Positions 53,435-61,903 are shown, counted from the stretch's first letter. The stretch: 64,000 bases of DNA from Martelella lutilitoris (GCF_005924265.1 NZ_VCLB01000010.1:62001-126000); one strand, 5' to 3'. Notes: a model not told the origin generated them from the letters alone. Translations and numbers: made by a program.

Positions 53435-55014
53435 GCGAGATCATTACGGTCGGCGAGGCGCTTGTGCGCCTCCTGGAAGCACATGGCGTCGAGGTGGTCT
53501 TCGGTATTCCCGGCGTGCATACGGCCGAGCTCTATCGCGGTCTTGCCGCCTCGAGGATCCGTCACGTCACGCCGCGCCACGAGCAGGGGGCGGGCTTTAT
53601 GGCCGATGGCTATGCCCGCGTCACCGGCAAGCCGGGCGTCGCCTTCGTGATTACCGGTCCGGGCCTCACCAACACGATCACGGCCATGGCGCAGGCGCGC
53701 GCCGACAGCGTGCCGATGCTGGTGATCTCCGGCGTCAACGCCCGCAAGACGCTCGGCAAGGGGGAGGGGTGCCTGCACGAGTTGCCGAACCAGCAGGCAC
53801 TGATGAAGAGCTTCGCCAAGACCTCCGTCACGCTGATGAACGGGGCGGACCTTGCCGGTGAGCTCGCCCGTTGCCTCGCGCTGACGACATCCGGCAGGCC
53901 TGGGCCTGTGCATCTGGAGATCCCGACAGATGTGATGGTCGAGACGATTGCGCCGCCTGAGACAGTGGTCTTTGATGACGCTGCTGCGGGCGCTGACGAG
54001 ACGAGGCTGGAGGAGGCTGCGGCTTTGATCAATGGCGCGAAGGCCCCTGTCATTCTGGCAGGCGGCGGCTGCTGCAGGGCGGATGCGGCACTGACGGCCT
54101 TCGCCGAGCAAGTCGATGCGCCTGTCGTGCTGACGGCCAATGCCCGCGGGCTGATGGCGGGACATGCGCTGCAGGTGCCGGCCAGCGCCAGCCTTGAGCC
54201 GGTGCGCGCGCTGATTGCCGCAAGCGATCTCGTGATCGCGGTGGGGACGGAACTTGGCCAGACCGACTATGACGTCTATGTCGATGGCGGTTTCCCGGCG
54301 CTGAAGCAACTCATCCGTATTGACGTGGATCTGGAGCGCATCGCGGCAGGTCCGCAAACCGCTGCGGCGATCGTCGGCGACAGCGCCGCAATGCTTGAGG
54401 CGCTTCTTGCGCGCGTCGTGGGGCGACAGGGAAAGGGCGCGGAACGAGCCGATGAGACGCGGAACGCGGCCTGGGGTCTGCTTACGGACAAGATCAGGGG
54501 CGAAGTCACCCTTCTGCACCGCCTGCGCGACGCCGTTCCCGGCGCGCGCTTCATCGGCGATTCCACCCAACTCGTCTACGCGGCCAATCTCTATTTCGAC
54601 GCCGCCGCGCCACAACGCTGGTTCAATTCCGCGACCGGATATGGCGCCCTCGGCTATGTTCCTCCGGGCGCTATCGGCGCGGCGATCGGGGAGCCGGACC
54701 GGCCCGTCATCGCGATTGTCGGCGATGGAGGCCTGCAGTTTTCGCTTTCCGAGCTGGGCGCGGCGAAAGACGAAAATGCCGGCATTGTCTTCCTCGTCTG
54801 GAACAATCGCGGCTACCGCGAGATCGAGACCTATATGGAAGACGCCGGCATCGTGCCGGAGGGCGTGAAGCCCTCGCCGCCCGACATGGACAAGATCGCC
54901 GCGGCCTATGGGCTCGGCTTTTCAACAACGGCGGACGAAGATGCGCTCGTTGCGGCGATCGCGGAGGCGGCAGAGCGCGGCGGACCCCATCTGGTCGAGT
55001 TCCGCGCCGACTGA
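53431..55014 (+). CDS. Thiamine-diphosphate decarboxylase, probable 5-guanidino-2-oxopentanoate decarboxylase (AruI-like)
   Basis: A 527-residue ThDP enzyme of the acetolactate synthase fold. The activating Glu51 is in TPRHEQGAGFMADGYARVTG, the central domain has APVILAGGG, and the ThDP/Mg site is GDGGLQFSLSEL through VWNN. Similarity to the 2-ketoarginine decarboxylase group and the adjacent aminotransferase support AruI. The expected product, 4-guanidinobutyraldehyde, would need a dehydrogenase and guanidinobutyrase, neither of which is in the window. The ATG overlaps aruH by 4 bp. Confidence 0.82.
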   Translation: MSEIITVGEALVRLLEAHGVEVVFGIPGVHTAELYRGLAASRIRHVTPRHEQGAGFMADGYARVTGKPGVAFVITGPGLTNTITAMAQARADSVPMLVISGVNARKTLGKGEGCLHELPNQQALMKSFAKTSVTLMNGADLAGELARCLALTTSGRPGPVHLEIPTDVMVETIAPPETVVFDDAAAGADETRLEEAAALINGAKAPVILAGGGCCRADAALTAFAEQVDAPVVLTANARGLMAGHALQVPASASLEPVRALIAASDLVIAVGTELGQTDYDVYVDGGFPALKQLIRIDVDLERIAAGPQTAAAIVGDSAAMLEALLARVVGRQGKGAERADETRNAAWGLLTDKIRGEVTLLHRLRDAVPGARFIGDSTQLVYAANLYFDAAAPQRWFNSATGYGALGYVPPGAIGAAIGEPDRPVIAIVGDGGLQFSLSELGAAKDENAGIVFLVWNNRGYREIETYMEDAGIVPEGVKPSPPDMDKIAAAYGLGFSTTADEDALVAAIAEAAERGGPHLVEFRAD

Positions 55015-55027
55015 AGCCATCAGGCAC

Positions 55028-55065
55028 AAAAAGCCCGGGATCCGGCGATGAGCAGCATTCCGGGC
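55028..55065 (-). terminator. Second terminator downstream of the porin gene
   Basis: Read leftward, GCCCGG...CCGGGC (55060-55065 with 55033-55038) is followed by TTTTT (55028-55032). It lies beyond the first porin terminator and could also limit antisense transcription into aruI. Confidence 0.55.
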
Positions 55066-55069
55066 GAAG

Positions 55070-55096
55070 AAAAAGAGGCCCGTTTCGGGGCCTCTT
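55070..55096 (-). terminator. Rho-independent terminator of the porin gene
   Basis: Read leftward, AGAGGCCC-cgaaac-GGGCCTCT followed by TTTTC. The 8-bp GC-rich stem lies 16 bp past the porin stop. On the plus strand the same hairpin can close the aruI operon. Confidence 0.8.
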
Positions 55097-55111
55097 CTCG
55101 GGTAACTTGGA

Positions 55112-56182
55112 TTAGAAGTCGCGCTGCAGGCGGAACCAGCCAGCCCAGTAGTCGTCGTCCGAGTAGGTATCGGGCAGGTCGGTGTAGCCGACATTGAGCT
55201 TGGCGCTCAGGCCGTCAACGATCGTGTAGTCGAACAGAACGCCTGCGGACCAGAAGTCCTCGTTGTCGGCGCCCGGAACCTTTGCGGAGGTCCACTGGTA
55301 GGCCGGCGTGATCGAGAACTTGTTGGTGACGTCGAGCTGGTAGCCGGCGGCCAGCGCCCACTCGGCATAAACGCCCGGCAGAGCCGTCGGGGTTGCCAGC
55401 GAGTAGTCGTAGAACTCATCGTCGAAGGTGTTGGCGTATGCGTTCCAGCCGCTGGAATAGTTCGCGCCGAGGTCCAACTGGCCCGGGCCGATTGCGAACG
55501 AGGTCATCAGACGCAGCGAAGCTTCTTCGTTGTACGTGTCGTAGCCGACGTCGAACTTGGCGCCAACGCCACCGGCCTGGAAGCCGATACGACCGGAAAC
55601 GCCGAGCTTCGGCATGTCGTCATTGGGGCTGCCAACCATGTCTGCTTCGAGCGCGTCGAGCGAGAGGCCTGCCACGAAGCCGTCGCCGGCGAAGACGTAG
55701 CGCATGGAGTTGAAGCGGGTGTTGCCGGCGAGGTCATCGATTTCGCCGATAAGCCCCTCATCCCAATAGCTCAGGAAACGACCGGCCTGGAAGCCGCCGA
55801 GGCCGAGATAGGCTTCGTCGATATAGGTCGTCGTCGAGCCGTTGTTGGAATAGGCTTCGCTGCGGAGCGCGATCATGCCGTTGACCGTGCCGAGCTCGGA
55901 ATCGGTCTTGGAAGAGATTTCAAGCTGACCGCGGGTGAAGACGTTCCATGCGTCGGGAACATTGCCGCCGTTCGAGGCGTCAACCTGGAAACGGATGTAA
56001 CCGCCGACGTTCAGGCAGGTCTCGGTACCGGGAATGTAGAAGTAGCCGGCCCCGAAAGCGTCACAAACTTCGACATAGTTGTTCTGGACCGGTTCGATGA
56101 CGACGACCGGGTCGGCAGCTTGCGCGCCGGTTGTGGCTGCAAGCGCAGCAGCAGAGCCAAGAAAGAGGCTTTTGAGGTTCAT
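55112..56182 (-). CDS. Outer-membrane porin, alphaproteobacterial Porin_2 family (RopA/Omp2-like)
   Basis: A 356-residue protein with the signal peptide MNLKSLFLGSAAALAATTGA then QA, and the mature N-terminus ADPVVVIEPVQNNYVEVCDA. The family signature CDAFGAGYFYIPGTETCLNV with its two Cys is followed by GGYIRFQV, alternating amphipathic strands and a C-terminal Phe (WFRLQRDF) for BAM recognition. It should form a trimeric general porin. The start at 56182 is set by GAGGAG 9 bp upstream and the signal peptide. Confidence 0.94.
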   Translation of the reverse strand: MNLKSLFLGSAAALAATTGAQAADPVVVIEPVQNNYVEVCDAFGAGYFYIPGTETCLNVGGYIRFQVDASNGGNVPDAWNVFTRGQLEISSKTDSELGTVNGMIALRSEAYSNNGSTTTYIDEAYLGLGGFQAGRFLSYWDEGLIGEIDDLAGNTRFNSMRYVFAGDGFVAGLSLDALEADMVGSPNDDMPKLGVSGRIGFQAGGVGAKFDVGYDTYNEEASLRLMTSFAIGPGQLDLGANYSSGWNAYANTFDDEFYDYSLATPTALPGVYAEWALAAGYQLDVTNKFSITPAYQWTSAKVPGADNEDFWSAGVLFDYTIVDGLSAKLNVGYTDLPDTYSDDDYWAGWFRLQRDF

Positions 56183-56315
56183 GAAGATAACTCCTCGTTG
56201 AATTAAACGGGGGCAGAAGGTCTTGCCCTGGGCTGGAAGCAGTTCGTTGCGTTGCATCCATCCGCATCAAACCCGCAGAGGCCGTTTCGAACAATAAACC
56301 TTCGGTGGAATGCTA

Positions 56316-56331
56316 AATCAATCGAATGATT
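56316..56331. promoter_or_regulatory. Palindromic site, porin-proximal copy
   Basis: AATCA-ATCGAA-TGATT, a 16-bp inverted repeat 134 bp upstream of the porin start. On the porin strand its TTGATT half could also serve as a -35 element. Confidence 0.5.
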
Positions 56332-56460
56332 AAGAATGCTGTGTTGCCGTTCTGCAACGATAATCCCATGAGAAACAACGAGAAAAACGCAGTCAACTGA
56401 TGGATCCTGAGCGCGCTTCGCCATCCTTTTTGGCGAAAGGCGAACGGTATAGCGTAATAG

Positions 56461-56476
56461 AATCAATCGTTTGATT
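56461..56476. promoter_or_regulatory. Palindromic site, porin-distal copy
   Basis: AATCA-ATCGTT-TGATT, identical to the proximal copy at 14 of 16 positions, 145 bp away. Paired sites at this distance fit a regulator acting by looping or cooperative binding. Confidence 0.5.
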
Positions 56477-56587
56477 AATTTATTTTTTGCGATTCTGTGT
56501 CTTCGCGGGAGCGAAATCCGGCGTCGGCGATGTCATGGTTCCGCTGGCCCTGTTTTTGTCGGATCGCCGTCGCAAACGCCAAAAACA

Positions 56588-56619
56588 AAAGGCGCAGCCG
56601 AATACCCGGCTGCGCCTTT
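56588..56619 (-). terminator. Rho-independent terminator of fabA-fabB-fabI
   Basis: Read leftward, AAAGGCGCAGCCG-ggtatt-CGGCTGCGCCTTT followed by TGTTTTT. A 13-bp perfect stem with a T-rich tail, 40 bp beyond the fabI stop. Confidence 0.9.
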
Positions 56620-56659
56620 ATCTACCAATAGTTGCATAATCCCGTTTGAGGGAAAACCG

Positions 56660-57469
56660 TCAGGTTTCCGGGTCGCCCCTGCGCATCATTTCCGGGATCG
56701 GCATGGAGAGAATATTGTAGCCGTTGTCGACGAAATGAATTTCGCCGGTGACGCCGGAGGCGAGGTCGGACAGAAGGTAAAGCGCCGAGCCGCCGACATC
56801 CTCGATCGTCGTGGATCGGCGAAGCGGTGCGTTGCGCTGCTGCCAGGCATAGACGAGGCGCGCATCGCCGACGCCAGAGCCGGCAAGCGTGCGCACGGGA
56901 CCGGCGGAGATGGCGTTGACGCGAATGCCGCGTGGGCCGTAGTCGCCCGCGAGATAACGCATCGAGGCCTCAAGTCCGGCCTTGGCCACGCCCATGACAT
57001 TGTAGTTCGGCACCACGGCCGTGGAGCCGCCATAGGTGAGCGTCAGCATCGAGCCGCCGTCAGGCATCAGCTCTGCCGCGCGCTTGGCCACTTCGGTAAA
57101 GGAGAAGCACGAAATCACCATGGTGCGGACGAAATTTTCCCGCGTGGTGTTCGCATAGAGCCCCTTCAGCTCGCTCTTGTCGGAAAAGCCGACGGCGTGC
57201 ACGATGAAGTCGAGCTTGCCCCAGCGCTCCCTGATCGCGTCGAAAACAGCGTCTACACTTCCGATATCCTCGACATCACAGGGAACGACGAAATCAGAGC
57301 CGACTTCGGCCGCCAGCGGATGAACCCGCCGTCCGAGCGCTTCGCCCTGATAGGTGAAAGCCAGTTCCGCGCCTTCGGCATGAACCGCCTTGGCGATGCC
57401 CCAGGCAATCGAGTGATTGTTGGCAACGCCCATGATCAGGCCGCGTTTGCCCTGCATAAGTCCGGTCAT
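56660..57469 (-). CDS. fabI: Enoyl-[acyl-carrier-protein] reductase (NADH), FabI
   Basis: A 269-residue SDR-type reductase completing each round of type II fatty acid elongation. GVANNHSIAWGIA is the nucleotide-binding segment; Tyr146, Tyr156 and Lys163 in LTYGGST and NYNVMGVAK fall exactly on E. coli FabI numbering. This is the triclosan-sensitive class by sequence type. ATG 57469 gives the usual N-terminus MTGLMQGKRGLIMG; an ATG at 57484 would overlap fabB. It lies 7 bp after fabB in the unsaturated fatty acid operon. Confidence 0.95.
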   Translation of the reverse strand: MTGLMQGKRGLIMGVANNHSIAWGIAKAVHAEGAELAFTYQGEALGRRVHPLAAEVGSDFVVPCDVEDIGSVDAVFDAIRERWGKLDFIVHAVGFSDKSELKGLYANTTRENFVRTMVISCFSFTEVAKRAAELMPDGGSMLTLTYGGSTAVVPNYNVMGVAKAGLEASMRYLAGDYGPRGIRVNAISAGPVRTLAGSGVGDARLVYAWQQRNAPLRRSTTIEDVGGSALYLLSDLASGVTGEIHFVDNGYNILSMPIPEMMRRGDPET

Positions 57470-57476
57470 CTGCACA

Positions 57477-58697
57477 TTATCCATTGTAACGCCGGAAGAC
57501 CAGCGTGGCGTTCGTGCCGCCGAAGCCGAACGAGTTTGAAAGAACGGTGTCGATCTTGGCGTTGTCAATGCGCTCACGCACGATCGGCACGCCCTCGAAT
57601 TCGGGATCGAGGAGGTCGATATGGGCGCTCTCGCCGATAAAGCCCTCCTGCATCATCAACAGCGAATAGATCGATTCCTGTACGCCGGCAGCCCCCAGCG
57701 AATGGCCGGTGAGCGACTTGGTCGACTGGATGTGCGGGATCTTGTCGCCGAACACTTCCCGGATCGCGCCGATCTCGCGGCTGTCGCCGACGGGCGTCGA
57801 GGTGCCGTGGGTGTTGATGTAGTCAATGTCGCCTTCGATATCGGCAAGCGCCTGGCGCATGCAGCGCACCGCGCCCTCGCCGGACGGGGCGACCATGTCG
57901 TAGCCGTCGGAGGTCGCGCCGTAGCCAATGATCTCGCCATAGATCTTTGCGCCGCGGGCCTTGGCATGTTCCAGTTCTTCCAGAATGACGACGCCGGCGC
58001 CGCCGGCGATGACGAAGCCGTCGCGGGCCGCGTCATAGGCGCGCGAGGCGCGCGGCGCATCCTCGTTGAAATCGCTGGTCATCGCGCCCATGGCGTCGAA
58101 GAGGTTCGACATGGTCCAGTCGAGGTCTTCGTGGCCGCCGGCAAACATGACGTCCTGTTTGCCCCACTGGATGAGTTCCGCGGCATTGCCGATGCAGTGC
58201 GCCGAGGTCGAGCAGGCCGACGAGATCGAATAGTTGACGCCGTGGATCTTGAACCAGGTGGCAAGCGTGGCGGAAGCCGTTGACGACATTGCCTTGGGCA
58301 CGGCGAAGGGGCCGATCCGCTTCGGCGAACCGTTCTTTTCCGTCGTCAGCGCGGCCTCGACGATCGTGCGGGTCGAGGGGCCGCCGGAGCCCATGACGAT
58401 GCCGGTGCGCTCATTGGTGATATCGCCCTCTTCGAGGCCCGAATCGGCAATGGCCTGCTTCATGGCCACATGGTTCCACGCGCCGCCCTGCGACAGGAAG
58501 CGCATGGCACGGCGGTCGACCTGGTCGCTCGGGTCCAGCGTCGGCTTGCCCCAGACCTGGCACTTGAAGCCATGCTCGGCGAAATCCGGCGAGAAAGAGA
58601 TGCCTGATTTTGCCTCGCGCAGCGAAGCGGTGACTTCGGCGGCATCGTTCCCGATCGAGGACACGATTCCCAATCCCGTAACGACAACACGTCTCAT
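57477..58697 (-). CDS. fabB: Beta-ketoacyl-ACP synthase I, FabB
   Basis: A 406-residue thiolase-fold condensing enzyme. Active-site Cys162 is in [14 protein letters not shown], with the catalytic His residues in [11 protein letters not shown] and GHSLGAAG. Pairing with fabA assigns it to FabB, which elongates the cis-3-decenoyl intermediate in anaerobic-type unsaturated fatty acid synthesis. It starts 57 bp after fabA. Confidence 0.95.
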   Translation of the reverse strand: MRRVVVTGLGIVSSIGNDAAEVTASLREAKSGISFSPDFAEHGFKCQVWGKPTLDPSDQVDRRAMRFLSQGGAWNHVAMKQAIADSGLEEGDITNERTGIVMGSGGPSTRTIVEAALTTEKNGSPKRIGPFAVPKAMSSTASATLATWFKIHGVNYSISSACSTSAHCIGNAAELIQWGKQDVMFAGGHEDLDWTMSNLFDAMGAMTSDFNEDAPRASRAYDAARDGFVIAGGAGVVILEELEHAKARGAKIYGEIIGYGATSDGYDMVAPSGEGAVRCMRQALADIEGDIDYINTHGTSTPVGDSREIGAIREVFGDKIPHIQSTKSLTGHSLGAAGVQESIYSLLMMQEGFIGESAHIDLLDPEFEGVPIVRERIDNAKIDTVLSNSFGFGGTNATLVFRRYNG

Positions 58698-58754
58698 GTT
58701 CGATCCTTCTCTTTCTCCTCCGCGTCCCGCCGGGCAAGCCGGCGCAACGGCGCC

Positions 58755-59264
58755 TTACTGTTCCTTGAACAGGCCGACTCTCAGATCGGAGGCCTTGTAG
58801 ATTTCCTCGCCGTCGGCCTTTACCCAGCCATCGGCGATGCCGAGAACCAGGCGCCCGCGCATGACGCGCTTGAAGTCGACGCCGTATTCCACGAGCTTGT
58901 TCTTCGGCGTGATCATGCCGGAAAACTTCACCTCGCCGGTGGAGATGGCGCGGCCCTTTCCGGGCTCGCCGAGCCAGCCGAGATAAAATCCGGTAAGCTG
59001 CCAGAGCGCATCAAGGCCCAGGCAGCCCGGCATGACGGGGTCGCCCTTGAAGTGGCAATCGAAAAACCAGAGGTCGGGCGTGATGTCAAATTCAGCGCGG
59101 GCATGGCCCTTGCCATTGGCCCCGCCATCCTCCGATATCTCGGTGATGCGGTTGAACATCAGCATGGGGGGCATCGGAAGCTGCGCATTGCCGGGGCCGA
59201 AAAGCTCGCCCTCGGCGCACTTGATGATGTCCTCGTAATCGAAATGCGATGGTCTTGTGCTCAT
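58755..59264 (-). CDS. fabA: 3-hydroxydecanoyl-ACP dehydratase/isomerase, FabA
   Basis: A 169-residue hot-dog-fold enzyme that dehydrates 3-hydroxydecanoyl-ACP and isomerises the product, the branch point to unsaturated fatty acids. His71 in [19 protein letters not shown] and Asp85 match the E. coli catalytic pair His70/Asp84. It opens the fabA-fabB-fabI operon. An unusual nested hairpin lies in its leader region. Confidence 0.95.
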   Translation of the reverse strand: MSTRPSHFDYEDIIKCAEGELFGPGNAQLPMPPMLMFNRITEISEDGGANGKGHARAEFDITPDLWFFDCHFKGDPVMPGCLGLDALWQLTGFYLGWLGEPGKGRAISTGEVKFSGMITPKNKLVEYGVDFKRVMRGRLVLGIADGWVKADGEEIYKASDLRVGLFKEQ

Positions 59265-59293
59265 TAAAACTCTGCTTCCCTTCGTTCAGCGAG

Positions 59294-59374
59294 GGGTTTC
59301 CGGTATCCGGCCCAAGATAAGGGCGTATGTCGCTCGCAGCAATGCGCCCTTGTGTCAGTTGGGCCGGAAAACCC
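59294..59374 (-). other. Nested inverted repeat in the fabA leader region
   Basis: Three stacked complementary segments share one axis: GGGTTT/AAACCC (59294-59299 with 59369-59374), CCGGCCCAA/TTGGGCCGG (59307-59315 with 59359-59367) and AAGGGCG/CGCCCTT (59319-59325 with 59345-59351), with a 19-nt apical loop. On the fabA strand it would fold as an 81-nt three-helix hairpin ending 30 nt before the ATG. CCGG copies on both sides allow an alternative outer pairing. It matches no riboswitch family I know. Confidence 0.6.
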
Positions 59375-59496
59375 GAAAATCAATTGTCATTCCGTTCACC
59401 GAGGCCATACAGGAAGCCGTCTTCCGCGACCAGAGCGAAACGCATTCGTGAGGGCTATTTGCAGTTTAATTTCAATCCTCGCAAGCCCTCGTCCTA

Positions 59497-59525
59497 TTGA
59501 AAGCGATTCTCAATGTGGTTATACG
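59497..59525 (+). promoter_or_regulatory. irr promoter overlapped by an IRO-box-like (RirA) operator
   Basis: TTGAAA (59497-59502), 17-bp spacer, TATACG (59520-59525) forms a good promoter. The -35 is part of TTGA-AAGCGATTC-TCAA (59497-59513), which fits the IRO box TGA-N9-TCA bound by RirA in Rhizobium and Agrobacterium. RirA is known to repress irr in Agrobacterium when iron is plentiful. Confidence 0.65.
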
Positions 59526-59568
59526 GTGCTATATTTGTATTTTGTTAGATGACGCCCTGAAAGTGGAT

Positions 59569-59985
59569 ATGACAGCGGGAAATCGCATTTCGGAAGAAAA
59601 GCTTCGTGCAAGCGGCCTGAGGCCGACGCGTCAGCGCGTGGCGCTGGCCGATCTTCTGTTTGCCAAGGGCGACCGCCATGTCACCGTCGAGGAGCTGCAC
59701 GGCGAGGCGCAGGATGCCGGCGTTCCGGTGTCGCTCGCGACCGTCTACAACACGCTTCACCAGTTCACCAATGCCGGCATGATCCGTGTTCTCGCCGTCG
59801 AGGGCGCCAAGACCTATTTCGACACCAACACCTCGGACCATCACCATTTCTTTATCGAGGGCGAAAACGAGGTGCTCGACATGCCCGCCGACGGCATTTC
59901 GCTGAACGGCCTGCCGACGCCGCCCGAAGGCATGGAAATTTCCCATATCGACGTGGTCGTCCGCCTGCGCCAGAAAAAGTCCTGA
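59569..59985 (+). CDS. irr: Iron response regulator Irr (Fur family)
   Basis: A 138-residue Fur-superfamily protein. N-terminal wHTH (LRASGLRPTRQRVALADLLF, VSLATVYNTLHQFTNAGMIR) and a C-terminal dimerisation domain with DTNTSDHHHFFIEGENEVLDMP. The HHH triad is the heme/metal-sensing motif of rhizobial Irr; the N-terminal heme regulatory Cys motif of Bradyrhizobium Irr is absent. ATG 59569 is chosen since the frame upstream of it runs through the promoter. Irr represses iron-using and activates iron-saving genes under low iron. Confidence 0.93.
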   Translation: MTAGNRISEEKLRASGLRPTRQRVALADLLFAKGDRHVTVEELHGEAQDAGVPVSLATVYNTLHQFTNAGMIRVLAVEGAKTYFDTNTSDHHHFFIEGENEVLDMPADGISLNGLPTPPEGMEISHIDVVVRLRQKKS

Positions 59986-59988
59986 TCT

Positions 59989-60786
59989 TCAGTCCTCTTG
60001 TCGGGGCGAAAGTCTTGCCGTGTGGCCGCGCAGGCGCGCCGTGACAAGCCCCGCCCATTCGCGCAGCGCTGTGGTGAGCATCGCCGCATTGGTCATGGGC
60101 CGGTCGAGGCTTGCCGAAAGGCGCGGTCGGCCATCCGTTCGGTAGTCCGCCGGCCACGGCAGGGTATCGACCCCGGCCTTCTCGAACAATGCGGCGGAAC
60201 GCGGCATGTGGTAGGCGGATGTCACCAGCAGGCACGGCCCTTTGAACGCGTGATCCTTCAGCATCTTCGCCGTATTGGCGGCGTTTTCCGCCGTGTTGCG
60301 GGCGTCCGGTTCATAGAGCAGGCGCTCCGGCGCGATGCCGTGATCGGCAAAGAAGCGGGCGGCGGGTTCGGCCTCGCCGTTCTTCGCGCCCGTCAAGGCA
60401 TTGTCGCCGCCGGTGACAAGAATGACCATCTCCGGATAAAGCCGCGCCAGGCGAAGCGCCTCGATATAGCGATCAGCCGCCCGGGTGAAGACATAGGTGC
60501 CGCGCCGTGCGGAAGCGCCGGTGTTGATGCCGCCACCGAGCACGATGGCGCAGCCCGGCGGCTCGGCAAGAACCGGCCGCCGAAAGCGGGCCTCGAGATC
60601 GGCCAGAAGCACGGCGCCCAGATTGGTAAAACTCGTTACCCCGAGCGTCAGCGCGGCGAGCATGGCAAAGACGGCTGCCGCGCCGGTTTTAGAAAAGGCG
60701 AGACACGCCAGTGCGGCGAGCATTGACAGGAAGGCGAAGGCCAGCGGCTGGACTATGAGCCAGAACAGCTTGGAGAGAACGAACAA
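59989..60786 (-). CDS. YdcF/ElyC-type DUF218 protein
   Basis: A 265-residue inner-membrane protein. Two hydrophobic segments (about 8-32 and 35-58) precede a DUF218 domain with AIVLGGGINTG, LVTGGDNALTG, EPDARNTAENA, and LVTSAYHMPRSAALFEKAG. Relatives ElyC and SanA affect envelope integrity and peptidoglycan or enterobacterial common antigen precursors; the reaction is unknown. It is convergent with irr at 3 bp distance and is the last gene of a leftward series. Confidence 0.88.
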   Translation of the reverse strand: MFVLSKLFWLIVQPLAFAFLSMLAALACLAFSKTGAAAVFAMLAALTLGVTSFTNLGAVLLADLEARFRRPVLAEPPGCAIVLGGGINTGASARRGTYVFTRAADRYIEALRLARLYPEMVILVTGGDNALTGAKNGEAEPAARFFADHGIAPERLLYEPDARNTAENAANTAKMLKDHAFKGPCLLVTSAYHMPRSAALFEKAGVDTLPWPADYRTDGRPRLSASLDRPMTNAAMLTTALREWAGLVTARLRGHTARLSPRQED

Positions 60787-60813
60787 CGCGCCTTCCTTCC
60801 GGGATTATGCCTG

Positions 60814-61836
60814 TCAGCCCTTGCGGAAGACGTATTCGGTCTCCTGACGCAAGGTCTCGCCGGGGCGGAGGATGGCGTTGGGGAAGCCTTGCTGATTGAT
60901 GGCGTCCGGCCAGACCTGGGTTTCGAGGCAGAAGCCTGCGAACGGGCCATAGGGAAAGCCGTTGAGGCCTTCCGGCGTCTCGTCCAGCTTGAAGGCAGTA
61001 TAGAGTTGCACGCCCGGCTCCGTCGTCAGCACATCCATGGTCACCTTCGAGGACGGCGCATAGGCGCTGATGACCGGGCGCTTTTCCGTCCTTCCGGGCG
61101 AGAGACAGAAATTGTGGTCGAAAAGTACCTGCCGGCCATTCTCGTCCTCGCGCTTCAAGGGATGCGGTTTGCGGAAGTCGAAGGGCGTGCCGGCCACCGA
61201 CCTGATCTCGCCGGTCGGGATCTGCCGCTCATCGGTCGGCAGATAGTGATCGGCGGCAATCATCAGCGTGTGTTCCAGCGTATCCGTGCCGTTGCCGAGG
61301 TTGAAATAGGAATGATTGCACATATTGGCGACCGTCGGCTTGTCGGTCGTCGCCTCGTAGACGATCGAAAACACGCCGCGCGGCTTCAGCCGGAAATGCG
61401 CGCGGATCTCGCAATTGCCGGGAAAGCCGCCGCGCCCGTCCTTGTCGACGATCTTCAGCGTCACCCGGTCTTCGGCAATCTCTTCGAATTCCCAAAGGCT
61501 GACGCCGATGCCGTCGCTGCCGCCGTGAAGATTGGTGACGCCGTTTTCATTGCAGTCGACCTGGTATTCCGTGCCGTCGATCGAAAAACGGCCATTGGCG
61601 ATGCGGTTGGAGGAGCGGCCCGGCGTCGCGCCGAAATAGGGGGAGTGGTCCGGATAGGGTTCGAAACTGTCGAAGCCGAGGACCAGAGCATGGTCGTGGC
61701 CCTCAAGGCGCAGATCCTGCACGACCGCCCCCCAGTTGATGATCTTCGCGGTCAGGCCGCCGCCTGTGATCGTGACCCGGCTGACGGTCTTGCCGTCCTT
61801 CGTCTGGCCGAAGGCTTCCGGTTGTGGCGCACCCAT
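60814..61836 (-). CDS. galM: Aldose 1-epimerase (galactose mutarotase)
   Basis: A 340-residue beta-sandwich enzyme interconverting alpha and beta anomers of sugars. Signatures are INWGAVVQDLRL, GRSSNRIANGRF, NLHGGSDG (catalytic His region), MCNHSYFNLGNGTDTLEHTL (His) and the Glu in GFCLETQVWPDA. Length is usual. ATG 61836 is preceded by AAGGA at 7 bp; a start six codons earlier lacks a site. It lies 67 bp downstream of metA without obvious functional tie. Confidence 0.92.
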   Translation of the reverse strand: MGAPQPEAFGQTKDGKTVSRVTITGGGLTAKIINWGAVVQDLRLEGHDHALVLGFDSFEPYPDHSPYFGATPGRSSNRIANGRFSIDGTEYQVDCNENGVTNLHGGSDGIGVSLWEFEEIAEDRVTLKIVDKDGRGGFPGNCEIRAHFRLKPRGVFSIVYEATTDKPTVANMCNHSYFNLGNGTDTLEHTLMIAADHYLPTDERQIPTGEIRSVAGTPFDFRKPHPLKREDENGRQVLFDHNFCLSPGRTEKRPVISAYAPSSKVTMDVLTTEPGVQLYTAFKLDETPEGLNGFPYGPFAGFCLETQVWPDAINQQGFPNAILRPGETLRQETEYVFRKG

Positions 61837-61903
61837 TAGTGTTATCCTTCGCATCTAGAATGTTACATTGCGGGCCGGATATTGCGCCGGAATGGCGGGC
61901 GCT

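Larger units (their letters stand above)
56183..56587. other. Long regulatory region upstream of the porin
   Basis: About 400 bp without a gene between the porin start and the fabI terminator. It is more AT-rich than the surroundings and carries two near-identical 16-bp palindromes described separately. An AT-rich stretch follows the right palindrome. No open frame here has similarity to a known protein. Confidence 0.5.

Noticed and set aside
55393-55713. Plus-strand open frame opposite the porin gene
   Set aside because: Arg/Ser-rich antisense translation without similarity or start signal.
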